Shown one piece after another: positions 1-14,400 of a stretch of DNA of 64,000 bases. This DNA comes from Fragum whitleyi (Eukaryota > Mollusca > Bivalvia > Cardiida > Cardiidae): the NCBI GenBank assembly GCA_948146395.1, contig OX411557.1, forward strand, positions 38,953,689-39,017,688, read 5' to 3'. Under the pieces are notes generated by a model that was given only the letters and a program-made list of their open reading frames with translations, made no database searches and had not been told where the DNA came from. The stretch's first letter is position 1; every line of letters starts with the position of its first letter. A program made the translations under genes and the position numbers.

Positions 1-1700
1 TTGTAATCAGATGATAAAAAAAGTTCTTTATCGGCGGCGGTCATTCCTCCATACTTCATATAGTGGAAGCTTTGAAAAGCACATTCTCAGTACCAAACAA
101 ATTGATTTCAACCAAATTTCACTGGAATCTTCCTAAATAGTTCTTCGCTCTTTTAGAAGAAAGAAAAGGGAGCAGTAAAAACACATTGATTCTTATCTAA
201 TCACATCAATAGATTCAGGCCTGTGGGGCGAATAAGCCGCTCAAGCGACCACAGTTTCACATAACTTGTCTTATCTTTTATACCGTACTTTTCTTAGGAG
301 TCGATTGCTTTTTAAGTATTCATATAAAGGGATCCAGTCATGGCGATTAAACTTCTAGGACAGATCTTAACCCTTTCCTGTTTTACAAAATTTTGGACCT
401 GTCTAAATTCAAAGGTTTCGCAGACGAAAATTAAAAGTGGATTTAATTTGATAAATAACCATTTTGTATGGTAGAAAATAGTGTGAGAAAAGAAGAAATT
501 GCTTGTCAGAAGCAATTTCTTCTTTTTCACAATGTTTTCTCAATCATAAAATCACAGGCACGTAAAAAGCAGGGATTAAACAGCAAAGGGTTAAACGTCA
601 AAGTTTTAAGCCCAGGTTTGCCGTATTTCATTTTTTTTGAAATTGATAATTCTATTACGACCATGTACAGAGTTTTGAACCAATTTCAATGCTGCTTTGA
701 TTTACAAAAAAGACAGTTTGCCCAGCTAAACAATAGTCCAAATTGAAGCTGTAGATGGGCACAAGCAGTTGCACAACATCAGAGGCTCCATCTCATAACA
801 GTATGGCTTAACCATTATGGAAAAGGGGTATTTTGTTCTAAACCAACAACTACGTTATGGCCTGATAAAATTTGAACAAAAATTTGAACATTATGTAGAC
901 AAATCTAACTACTAGGTACTACTAAATATAAAACTCAGTCTCAAAGGCGCGTTTAAAACAATCACTTTCCATGAATTTTGTAAAAAATACATTTCAAACC
1001 GTTTTAGACTGCTTTTAAAATTGATGCCAGGTATGGAGCAACATCATATATAGTAACATGTTTTAGATTACACCAACGGTTATAGGAGTACCTGGGCAGT
1101 ACTTTAGATTGTATTTTGTTAAAATATGAGCCAATTTAATCCTGGAATCATGCAGTTACTTGTTCTGTACAAAATAACCCTTTTTTCACAATGTTTTGGC
1201 TATACCGTTTTTGCTTGGACAGTCGTATGTTGCTTAACTGCTTGTACTCATAAATAGCTTAATTTTGATATATAATATACATTGACATACTGTTTTTTCT
1301 TCGCAAATGAAGTGCCCTTAAATTGGATCTCAAATAGTTTACATGAAGCTTAAACTTTGTAAAACGGGAGTGGAGAAAAAATGATAGAAAAACAGCAGCA
1401 TCAGCAGTCACAACAACAAAAACAACATAAACAACTTGTAAAATATCATTATTGACGTCTTGACGTGTTAATCACTTTATCAGATCCCGTGCAAGTTCAA
1501 ATTATATGGCATTTTTTAACCTTCCAATGCTGATCATGACATATTCCTTTTGTATATGGTGATTTGGCAAATAACCTAGACTAAGATCAGAACGTAAAGA
1601 AGTACAGTCTGATCGTCCCACATACTGCCTTCTTATTGTGGGATATTGTTGAGACAATCTGGTTGAAATGGCTCAAAAACCGGCAATCTGTTTAAAACAA
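1..1700. other. Intergenic, no gene seen
   Basis: AT-rich non-coding sequence. A small perfect hairpin AGAAATTGCTT...AAGCAATTTCT lies at 493-522 and a scrap of the AAGCGACCA family at 225-250. Open frames are short with no recognisable product. Confidence 0.6.
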
Positions 1701-1715
1701 AATTAAAGCCTGGGC

Positions 1716-2060
1716 GTGACAATTCCAACGTTTCACATGTGCAAGAGTAACAAAACATTCAGCCCTGTGTTCAGGATGAAAAAGCGTTTCGCGAGTGCTT
1801 TGAGGTAACACCCCGCTTTGCTCGTGCACATACTTGCAAAGCGCGGTATTATTTCGAAAGTGCTTCGCTTACGTTTTCATCCTGAACGCAGGACAGCATT
1901 ACATATAGAATATTCGCTGACCAACTAAAGATGGGTAAAGATCTTACCTATCTAAAGGGCTAATAGTGAAAACTCAGGTGCGGGTACAAAGGCTGACCAG
2001 GGGCTTTGCGATGCGCACATTTGAAATTGTTGGAAACGTCACGCACTGGCTCATTTAAAT
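1716..2060. repeat. MITE-like family 'GTGCGTGACATTTC', diverged copy with nested foldback
   Basis: Outer words GGGCGTGACAATTCCAAC and GTTGGAAACGTCACGCACTG match the family; inner AGGCTGACCAGGGGCTTTGC. A second foldback (1761-1898) lies inside. Confidence 0.5.
1761..1898. repeat. Foldback element 'TTCAGGATGA', copy 1
   Basis: CCCTGTGTTCAGGATGAAAA and CGTTTTCATCCTGAACGCAG are inverted; the loop has further pairing (CTTGCAAAGCGCGG with CCCGCTTTGCTCG-type words). Confidence 0.55.
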
Positions 2061-2837
2061 ACGACAGGAAAAATATGTACGTCCAATAAAGGGTATTTTA
2101 GTTCATTTTTTATCAGACATTTTCCATGGTAATAAAAACCTAAGGTTATGAAAAATATCACACATCACATTATACATTAACCATGTCAGGTTTAAGTACA
2201 AATATTACTTAGAGTGACGAAAAAAAAATATCTAGGTCAAATACCCATGGATAATTTATTATCCTATAACGTACATTTATTATAAAATGTATTCATAAAA
2301 ACACATTCCATAATATATGGTTTTAAATCAGGTATCTAGAAAAGGTGATTACTAAAGCTGTTTTCGCATTACCATAATTATACATGTTATTTGAAAATAA
2401 ATATTCGTATTATAAATCATTGATCGTATACAGATACTGGGGTTGATAAATAAATACGTGGGCTAATCTTACATGAAAATCAAGATTTGATCCGAATTAG
2501 AAAACGCTTTCAGAAATATAGTTCCAAACCTCCCTGAAATATTTCGAAAGTTAAATAAAATATATTTTCAATAATTACATAGCTCCGCTTGTCTTCATTA
2601 ACGAACAGCCATCAGAGATAACCATGTGGTACACATGTGTAAGAACACATTCTAAATGACGTCATCACTGCGTCATCTTACAATAGCATTTTTGTTATTG
2701 AAACGTGCCAAATGTAGGGTTTTTACGTACAAAACAGACTTTTTAGAGAGGAAAAGAATTAGTTGCCTTTTTTTTCGAGCCAATCTGATCTTAACCTCGT
2801 CTTGAATGGAAAAAAAATATTAAGCTCTTAATATCAT

Positions 2838-3111
2838 TTATCTTATAAGTATACACATAACGATGTGATAGCATCCCATATGATATATTTTCATGATATC
2901 ACAATGCTTTTTTAGAACATGTACACAATGCGGTTATTTTAAGAAACTTGCATTTCTGTTAGAAACATCGACGAAAACAAGGAAAATAGAGATTATAAGA
3001 TAAAAAAATATGTACTTCGTGTATTGTACAAAAAATAAAATCTAACTCGGTTGCGAGAATTGATAATTTTCTCGGCAAAGTCTCGACTATTATCAATTCA
3101 CCAACCTCGAT
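2838..3111 (-). repeat. Hairpin MITE family, copy 1 (reverse orientation)
   Basis: Contains the inverted repeat around CTCGGTTGCGAGAATTGATA / TATCAATTCACCAACCTCGA. The flank (GAAACTTGCATTTC, AACCGCATT-type words on the minus strand) is shared with 18721-19028 and 54103-54418. Confidence 0.6.
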
Positions 3112-3479
3112 CTCTCTCTCTCTATATATATAAATATATATATATATATAATAACGTCGCCCTAATGAGCAGCAGCGAAACCGGTTAGCACGTTATTAAA
3201 ATTGATTTCTAGTGTCGTTTTTTGTTTTATTTATATGATTCTTGTTCTGGTTTACTTGGATTTTTATATATATGTTTTTCATACAAAACACCAAGTATTA
3301 TATATTTCTATTCTAGACGTGGTTAGGAACCAAACTACGCAACTCGTAACTCCGTGAAAATGTATAAAAAATTCGCAAATCTTTCCCCAATTTTGAAGTT
3401 TGGTGTAGAAACTTTTGAATATCGAAACAACTTTGACGATCACCTTTCACCGGTATAATTATTGCAAGAGCCACAGGGT

Positions 3480-5450
<1,971 letters not shown>

Positions 5451-6242
5451 ATATTCCTTTTGATTGGCTTGCAAGGGATCCCATAGGAGCCGGACAATGA
5501 GTTTCCGAAGTTGGGTTTAAGAATAACGGCACTTCTTATGCTGTTCGTGGGTACCAAAATTGCTGTAAATGATTCTTTAATGGTGAAAACAAAATGTCGA
5601 TCGAAATTCTCTTAATACTTTGCTTAATAATGGTTGGTGGAAAATCAATTTCTTTTCTTAAACACTAATCGAGCCTCATTGAATTAAGTAGGGTTATGAT
5701 GAGGGTAGAATTAGAAAAAAATATGAATCAAATATCCAAAGCCCACACATGATTATTGGCGCTTGGTGAAGCCCCTGTGTGCTGGTTTGAATATCCTCCA
5801 AATATATGAAGGAACTACTCTATAGTTTGAAGATTTCTCACACAAGACTAAAATCATTGTAGTCGAAATTACCTAAAATATGTAACCTCGGTTGACTTTA
5901 TCAAACTTGCTATATTAAAGCTGCTCTTTCACAGCATGGGAAAAGCGATTTTTGATATTTTTTTATTGATTAATCGGAAATTATGACTTTATCATGTGTA
6001 AAACTCTTCAATAAAACGATTCGACCTTGTAAGACAAGAAAAAACACAAACATTCCTGAATTTAGCGGAATTCCATTCTGAAAAAAATAAAGCAACAACT
6101 AACGCCTAAAATATTTTTCTTAAATTTTGAGTCCACTACTAATGCATGCAATTCCGTCTTTTTGTCCCATTCTTTGAAGGTAAAGATCGAAGAATTTGTC
6201 AATTGGGGATCTTCATATCGAAATGTGAAAAGTGAAACATTA

Positions 6243-7133
6243 TATAGTCCGTTTGACTTCTATATGGACCAACATTTCGCAAAAAATCTCAGAATTGAAT
6301 TAATGAAACGTATTTTTTTCTTGTCAAATAATATTTTCTATCTAATACCATGACGAATCTTGCTTTTCAGAATTTTTGAATATAAAATAATGATTTTGTC
6401 CGTCCGTCTACATGTTAACTTCCAGCCTTTCATACCTTCTCGTGTCTGCAATAAACGGAACAGCGACTTGCCCAACCAAAAATAGTTCTGATTTGCATAG
6501 GGGCCGAGTCAAACGTGTGTGATTTTAAATTAGTCGTATTGGTATAAAATCGAGTATTTTTATAAAATTAATTTGGTCGAAGATTTTTAATTCCTTGGGA
6601 TATCAAATCTGAGTGTATTTTCACTGTGTTTATAAACCGTTTGGCCTAATAAATTATAATTGTTGTTATCTATTTTGAGACGAACCCCATATTCACATAT
6701 TTAGACCAATCAAAAGGCATTATTTAACGAAGTCGTTATGAATTTCACGAGGAAAACTAGATAAGCAGGCGATTAATAACGGTACAAATCACGAGATATT
6801 TAAGTTTAAGATGACATGCCTGTCGATATGCTAATTGACATTTCTTCTGTCAAATGTTTAGTATAAAACCACGTGGTTTTACTATTTTTTACATCTTGTT
6901 ACAGCCTAAACAGCCTTCTTCACCCCTCGTGTTTAAGAGCGGAAAATGTGAAAATATTAACATTAACTAGCTAGACAAAATCATTATTTTGAAATCATTT
7001 TATTCTCAAAAAATATTTATTGGAATGGTATTAAGCTGAAATTAAGATTTTACCACATATTCATTGCTAATTCAAACTCGATTTTATGCAATTGATGAAA
7101 AGGTCGGTCCATATAGAAGTCAAACGGACTATA
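6243..7133. mobile_element. TIR element with perfect 28-bp inverted ends
   Basis: Arms 6243-6270 and 7106-7133 are perfect inverted repeats (starting TATAGTCCGTTTGACTTC). The 891-bp interior is non-coding. The left half has a diverged relative at 36280-36610. Confidence 0.6.
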
Positions 7134-7139
7134 CATAAA

Positions 7140-9490
7140 AATTAACAATTTCGTAATTCATAGACTGGATATAAAAACGCTGACAGTGCCGATTCGAACA
7201 TTCAAGCTACACTTTTTTTTTAAATGAGTTGTTGTTAGTGCCACACCATTGTGCGATTCTTAAACATCGAAAAATTGCACACGTTTTCGAATCCAAGAAC
7301 CAGATGTTTATTTGTTCTATGAAGAACTGTGAAAGAGTAGCTTTAAGCACACAACTATGGTCAGCACACCCTTTTTACTGATAGATTTGGCTTTACTGTA
7401 AGATACGAGAATGTGAAGAGGCGTAAAACAAAAAGGAGAATCAAATTATTTTTGTCGAATGAGAAACACAATTTCTTGACAATTTTTACTGATGGAGACA
7501 ATTACTCGATCTATAATGTGGTGATTATGAGTGTTCTGACCTTCACGATCACCTTCCTATAACTTCTTTTCAGTTGCTACAGTTACTGTCTTTATTGTTT
7601 CGTACTGAAATAGTCAAGAGACTCAGTGCAAGGAATGATAATATTTTTCGATGATCACAGAATCGGTGACCATGACTTAAAAGTTTCATTAATGAATCAA
7701 AAATTAAACTTTTCGATTGTATCGAGCTGTTCTTATTGGTCTCACTTTAAAATGACTGGTAAAAAAACCCAATCGTTTTTATTCGTCTTGGCTAAAAGAA
7801 TTTTTCATTGTCACTGTGCATGTTTGACACGTCTTCCATGACGCTTGTATGTCAAATGAAAACTAGTTAGTCAAAGTCCGTTTCTTTAGATTTGAACGGG
7901 CATAGCTGTTACCGGAACAGTCAACTGCAGGAGTTTTGCTCTTGAAGCGGTAATAACAATATCCGTTCATATCTAATCTAATGGTTATTCCATATTAATT
8001 TTCAACCTATACATTTAAGAAAACTTATAGTATATTTCTATTTCTTTGAAGACATATCTGCCAAAGAAAAACTTTCTAAGTATTTTCTTAAACTATGTGA
8101 ATCAAGCAATTCCAGAGCAGCCTCGCTTTGCCTTAGCCCGATATTTTCTCCGTGGTATTAAAGTAAATACCGGTAATCATTATCTTAATATGCATCGCCT
8201 TTTTAGTTTAAACATATGGTCAGCAAGAAAGTCCCTTCTTTAACAAACCCTTTAACACGCATCCATTGAATATGGACATTTTATCATGGACTTTCGTTTG
8301 CACTAGGTAGGTTGCCAAATTAAAACAAAAATCAGATGGACATGCCCAATGATGCTCTTTACCAATCATGCATTTCCCCAATCAGCAAGATATATTTCAA
8401 ATCTGCAATATTACATGTACACAGATTACAGTTATTTTGATAGAAATTGTGCCTCTTCGTCATTTAAGAATCCTTTACTGTCCTGATTCATTAGAAGCCG
8501 ATGTAATTTAACAGGCATCCAATAACGTGAATTTCATTAAAATGACAGATTCCTATGGTTTGGTCTCGTCCATGAAGTTTCTTTTATAGACATAAATGCA
8601 CCTGTTTAGAGATTATAACATGTCATTACGAGTGGAAATGATAAATTTGTTGTAAATGACATGAATTTTCGATGACCGATTTCTTTGAAAAAGTAAAAAA
8701 AATAGAAAAAAGATAATATAACAATATATGTTTACAAGAATTTGTCTGTAATAAGCGTTGCAAACCATATGCATGTGTCTCAGTTTCACCTCTTTTACTT
8801 GATTTTAAGGAAGATTCACTATTTGGTTTAAAACAAATGCAGCAAATTTTATCAGAACAGATGAGATATCGACTAATAGACATTTCCATAAGAGTGTCTG
8901 TGAGTAGGGACATGTAGCTAACTGATGCAGGCGTTTTGCCTGCGAATGCATGCTTGAGAATGTTTATAACTAATGCAATCCGTAAGGATTCAATAATATG
9001 TAAGTGTAAACCTTGTATCAACAGCAATTGTGTGTCTTGTGATAGAAATTTTAAAGGAAGAGAGCTGATGCACATATCTATAACTCATACCCAAATTTTA
9101 ATAGACGAGCTTGTTGTTTGATAAAGTTATGAATTTATACGCCTGAGCGAACTATGCATTATATTGAGCTTACTCGAGACGTTAAAGGGCAGTAAAAACA
9201 ATTTGAAACAGAGTAAATGGGACAAACTAGCAAAAATTAGACGACGTGATTTTTATTCGTGGGAACTTATATATGTCAAGGCAAAAATACACCATTGAAT
9301 AAAAGCATATTCCGTAGTATATTTACGAACATTGAAACACACATACTTTAAGAAATATGTCGTTCATTATTTTAATCTGTCGTATATTTGCATAATGAAA
9401 AAAAAATAAATAAATAAAAAAAAAAACACACACACACAAAAACCCTTCTCTCATGGGTTTCATTAAGCGCCAAAGCACCGCGTACAATTA
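7140..9490. other. Intergenic, no gene seen
   Basis: AT-rich, with only short open frames (up to 149 codons on the minus strand, 8626-9075, of low-complexity composition and no recognised domain). An A/CA-rich simple stretch lies at 9399-9440. Confidence 0.55.
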
Positions 9491-9495
9491 AAAAC

Positions 9496-9712
9496 ATCGT
9501 GAAATTGAAATATATTCATAACAAAAGCATTCTAAATCATTCACTGGACGCTCCATTCATTCATTCTCAAAACATTTAAAGGGTGATAATGGATATTTTG
9601 AACGCAATTAGTGATTTCATGTAACCTCCCTTACAAGTCATTCAAAACACGCTCCTCCCACTCATTCAATTTGATTTCGATAGAATTTTCTAAATAATGA
9701 ACTATGTCAATT
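9496..9712. repeat. MITE-like family 'CGTGAAATTGA', copy 1 (short form)
   Basis: Ends ACATCGTGAAATTGA and TCAATTTCACTATGT. Inner words GCTCCATTCATTCATTC and CACTCATTCAATTT are shared with the other copies. Confidence 0.65.
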
Positions 9713-9829
9713 TCACTATGTTTGAACTGTATGGGTTTTGAAAATTTGATTCATATACTTTTATATCATTTGTAGTACAAGTAGGCATCATAGAGAGAGC
9801 TATTTTTTTTTTCAAAAATCGCGAGTTTG

Positions 9830-10740
9830 GAAATCTCCTAAACCTGTTCATATGGGCTCATTTTAAAGCCAATCTTAAAGAATATAATAAGTTAGAATTT
9901 GAACAATAATTTACATCAACACTAACCAACACTAGGTATTGAACGTAATTTGAAAAGAAAAGTCAAAGGAATGTCATTTTTTGTGAAGTTTATTTAAGGA
10001 AAACACCCAATCGGCTCATATTGGCTATTATGAGAGCCCGCGCAAATTCTAAATTGACCCTAGAGAACATGGACATGCACGTATTTCAACGCCTGCTGTT
10101 TTGGGCTCTGTGATAGCCCATAAAAAGTGAAATAAGCTTTTAAAATATGGATTTTTGTATTTTTTGTAACTCCAATCCACGATAAATACACAGCAAAACC
10201 AAAGAAATCATTTAAGAAAAAAACTACAAATCTCATGAGCCCTTCTTTAGGAAAATACCTATTTTGCTCATATGGGCTCCCCATAAAATCGGAAAATGGG
10301 CTCAGAAAATTTGGACCCGCATAGTGTGCGATTATTTGACCCCTAAACAATCAATTAAAACCAAAAAATCAATTTCAGCACGAAAATCCTACGGGAGCCC
10401 TTTTTCGTACATAAGGAACCGCACTATGTAGTCAAAGATCACACAAAATTGACAATGTTTTCTGATTTTTTTCTTGGTCTGGGTTGCAGCTAACGATTTG
10501 CGTACTTTGGTTTGTTGAAAGTGTTATATCCCGAGCTCTATTAAGATTTAGAGCTTTTTGAGCTTTTCCTTTATTCCGCATCCAAATTTGATAACTATTG
10601 GTAAATCATAATGGAAATCCATGTACATTATGCTTAAAAATTCACACATCAAATTTCATTAAAATGTTATAACTTTTAAAAAAGTTATCGTTATTTTTAA
10701 AGTGGCCGGTTAGGACTTTTGGCCAGTATATACTCAATTG
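9830..10740 (-). repeat. Large dispersed repeat, copy 2 (inverted, uninterrupted)
   Basis: Reverse-complement relative of 3480-5450: GCTCATATGGGCTCCCCATA, TTGACCCCTAAACAATCAAT, TTGCAGCTAACGA, AAAGTGGCCGGTTAGGACTT in order. The 96- and 78-codon open frames here are shadows. Confidence 0.6.
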
Positions 10741-11249
10741 CAAATGTATTTTGGGTTGAAAAGATAAGCCGCAGTGAAATACTATGCTTTTGGTAGTTTC
10801 GAAGTTATCTATGTCAACGATTTGAAATAATAGATATAAATTTATATTTCCAAATAGGTTGAAAAAAAAAAAGAACACAAATGATACCTTTTACATTTTC
10901 TTTTTCATTTTACCAAGGAAGTTTGAAATGTATAGGTGTATTTTCAAAACTGAGCTCTGATGTAGGCGTTGAGTCCATTACCATAGGTGTATCCGGTATA
11001 TTTAAAAAGCATTTGATAGGAATTGAATGTGATCGCTCCTTTTTCAACTTTGAATGTACATGTATATGAATGAAAAATACTTACGATCTAAAACAAGCCA
11101 TAATTTTCATTGTGAAAGGTAAATTGTATATTTTTTAGGTGTTGCTAAAACCTGTATTAGCTCTTTTGAAATAATAACACGAGATTTCACGGCTCACCGC
11201 GCAAAATGTACTTGTATTTATAATACATATTTGCATTATATATTTTCAG

Positions 11250-11407
11250 CAATTTCTAATGATGTATGGAGTTTCCATAACTATACCATTTGTCCTATTT
11301 CCTATACTATGTGCGCACGGTGATCGGACTGTATTAGTATGGTTGATCGGCACGCTGTCTTTTGTGTCTGGAATAGCGACGATACTTCAAACAGCTATTG
11401 GTATCAG
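11250..11407 (+). CDS. SLC23A1-like: SLC23 copy A, exon A1 (TM1-TM2 region)
   Basis: Acceptor TTTTCAG before CAATTT, donor GTAAAC. Reads [16 protein letters not shown] and ends ...TAIGI plus AG, so it finishes in phase 2 and completes an Arg with exon A2. It aligns with the family's (Q)HYLTMFG segment, so the previous exon should end in LLGxQ. The TM1 His usual in this family is Gln here. Confidence 0.88.
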
Positions 11408-14400
11408 GTAAACACAACTTCATTGCATTCTGTGCATTCTGTAATTTTCTGCGAAATTCTCGAATGAATGAACGTTGCTTTAAGACCTGTCGACAACTAA
11501 GGTCATGTTGGGTGTAAAGCTGTTCTTACGAGGCTTTGGAGGAAAATTGACTATCTTTCATTTCAATTAACATACTGTTATCGGATTTGCTATTAATAAC
11601 GTGTTCGTGAGTTCGATCCTGTGATGTTTTTTTTTCTCATTTTTTTATGATTGCATTAAAGTCAAAATGACATAATTTATTTTCGAATAAATGGACAATT
11701 AAACAAAGACCAGGGGCCTCTTTCAAGAAAGGTCCTACGATTGAAATTTGGTCGTATCGCAATCGTACGATAAAAATTGGCTTTCAAGAAACTTTTTGGC
11801 TTTCAAGAAAGGCGTCGTATCGTGAAATTTACGATAAAATTTACGACACCTTCAGACCAGTCGTAAATTTTACAATTTTGTCCCTATGGGCCTAAAATTT
11901 TCTAAGATTCCTTTCTAGCTCTCGAGGATGTTAAAACGATTATTAAGCTATGCACATGCCAAATTTCCAAGAAAAATATAATGTAACAAACGAGATATAT
12001 TGAAAACTATGGATGCACCATCATTTTCATATTTGATTTTACTCTGCGATAATCGTACGATTGTCGCAGAATGTTTACATAGTGGTAGTAAGTTGTTTAT
12101 TTACCGTAAGAATCGACCCTTTTGTGATCATGACTGAAAATGATTGCTTTACCCTTCCTAGCGACAAAGAAAGTGGGAGATACCAAATCAATAGATATTT
12201 TACACACAGATATATATAAATTACTTACTTTTTATAAAACAAATTACTCTCACATTATGCAATATGGATTCCTATGTTTTATGTTTCAAGAACTACATAA
12301 ATTAAAAGGAAAGTTCCTCAACCTATAGTCAAAACCATACAACTCTTGATAAAAAGGAGGATTTCTTTTTTAACAACAACAAAAACATCAACAACACAAC
12401 CGCTGCACTCGATATTCTTTTTCTCTCTCTTTTCGTCAAATATGATCTGAGCAAATTATCAAGCAAATACAATAAGTGAACGGCGATACTAAGCCAGATG
12501 AGACATTTCTAAGCTACAAATAGCTGTTGTAGTTACACGGATACGACAACGAGCACTGAATTAGAACCGAAGTTAGAGTTATCTGTAATTTTGTATGAAA
12601 GAGGTGGGATATAATATCCATCTAAAGTTTGTTTCAATACCATCCTTCTATAGTTCGTTTCAATACCGTTCACATCGGCACAGAACTATACAGATTTGAA
12701 GAATTACATAACAAATACATATAAAAAAAATGGATGACTTACAATTACAATACTTACAATTTTGTCTTCTTATACTTGCATATACTTCACCAGAAAACAA
12801 CCAACCAAGCAAACAACAAATGATAATAAAATGAAATCATAATAAAGTCATACACCGAAAACTTGGTGGAGATGATTATTAACTAGAACAAGTGCATTTT
12901 ACCATGCGGTCCAATGTTCGATTGCTCCAAATTCGGCGCGACAGCCGGTGTACTCCCATTGGAAAGGGAATCGACAGTGTAGGCTAAATTAACTATGCAA
13001 TAATGAGCACTTGTATAATTATCTTGACATAGATATTTAGATATCGATGGGAAATGTGTAGTTCGACGAATTTAGTTTAAAAAACCTCGTTAGATATGCA
13101 TTAATATACAAGTAAATGGCTTTTCTACGATCAGTTTACTGATTTACCCTTTTGGTATTGTAAAATGTGGACAATTTACCCACTAACGCGGAAGTTTATA
13201 TAATATGATCAGCACGTGCAGATGTGAAAGATCAACTTTACGATAATCTTATGAGGTCGTATAGTCTGCGATTTTCAACGATATTTATGTGAAAGCCGTT
13301 TACGACCGTCTTAAATATAATCGTACGATAATTATAAGATAAATCGTACGATATTTTTCTTGAAAGAGGCCCCTGAGGACCTTTAATACGATAAGAAAAC
13401 ATACAGTTAGTTACAACGTGAAATTGACATTCGCCTCAATCAAAACTATTCTAAATCGCTCACAAAGCGCTGTATTCATTCATTCATTCCAAACACTCAC
13501 TCAAACCATTCAAAAATGCTCAAACCATTGAAAAAAATAGAATCAACAGTGTCATTCAAAATGAAATTGGAAAGAGAAAAAACGCGATTTAACTGATATA
13601 ATTCAAACTGTAAGCGTCTAATAGGTTCTCGAAGAAATAGAAAGCTATCTATCGAAATTGTGTGCATATTTCATTAAAGGAAATAAATCAATATCGCTAA
13701 TTTTGTTCATACTGAACAAAATTTGCGATCATGGATTACCTCTCATAAAATTCACTCAAAACTCGCTCCACACCCTCATTCAATTTATATATTCCTAAAT
13801 CACTCCAAAATCATTCACTTATCAATTTCACGTTTTTTTAAGTGTAGTACATGCATATCTCACACAGATGTTCATCGTTTTCTTGTAGATTACCTATGGT
13901 ACAGGGAGGAACATTTAGCTTTCTTGTACCTACTGTTGCCATACTCTCTTTACCAAAATGGACCTGTTCGTCTGTAGAAACTGTCCAAGGTAATGCTTAA
14001 AAGATTGAAATTTTCAATGACAAAGTAAAAGAAGATATGAAAATTATAGGAATTTACTATACAGGACGAAACAAATGTTAAACAATATTAACTGATTCTT
14101 GATAAGTAGGTTGAAAATACTTTCACATTGCATTTCCATTTCTAGACTTGTCGTCCGATAATGCCCTGACAGATTTTTGTGCAAGGAATGGTAAAGAATA
14201 TTTTACGGAGAGGATATGAATAAAACATATACATAGCACAACATGATATAACATATCTTTACTTTTACATTTAGTTCAAAGTCACAACATGAAATGATAC
14301 AAATGTAGCATGTTGGGGACGTTAAGGATATATAGCGCGGTTGTATTGACCCGAATCTGACCCATGCTATTTAGTTGAAAAAAAGAAAAATAATTATTCC

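Noticed and set aside
2621..2640. MWYTCV with a following GTAAGA, considered as the missing SLC23 N-terminal exon
   Set aside because: It lacks the LLGxQ that must join exon A1, and the preceding residues do not match the family.
8140..8160. SPWY (CCGTGGTAT) considered as the SLC23 PPWY motif
   Set aside because: The next codon is TAA; no exon can be built.
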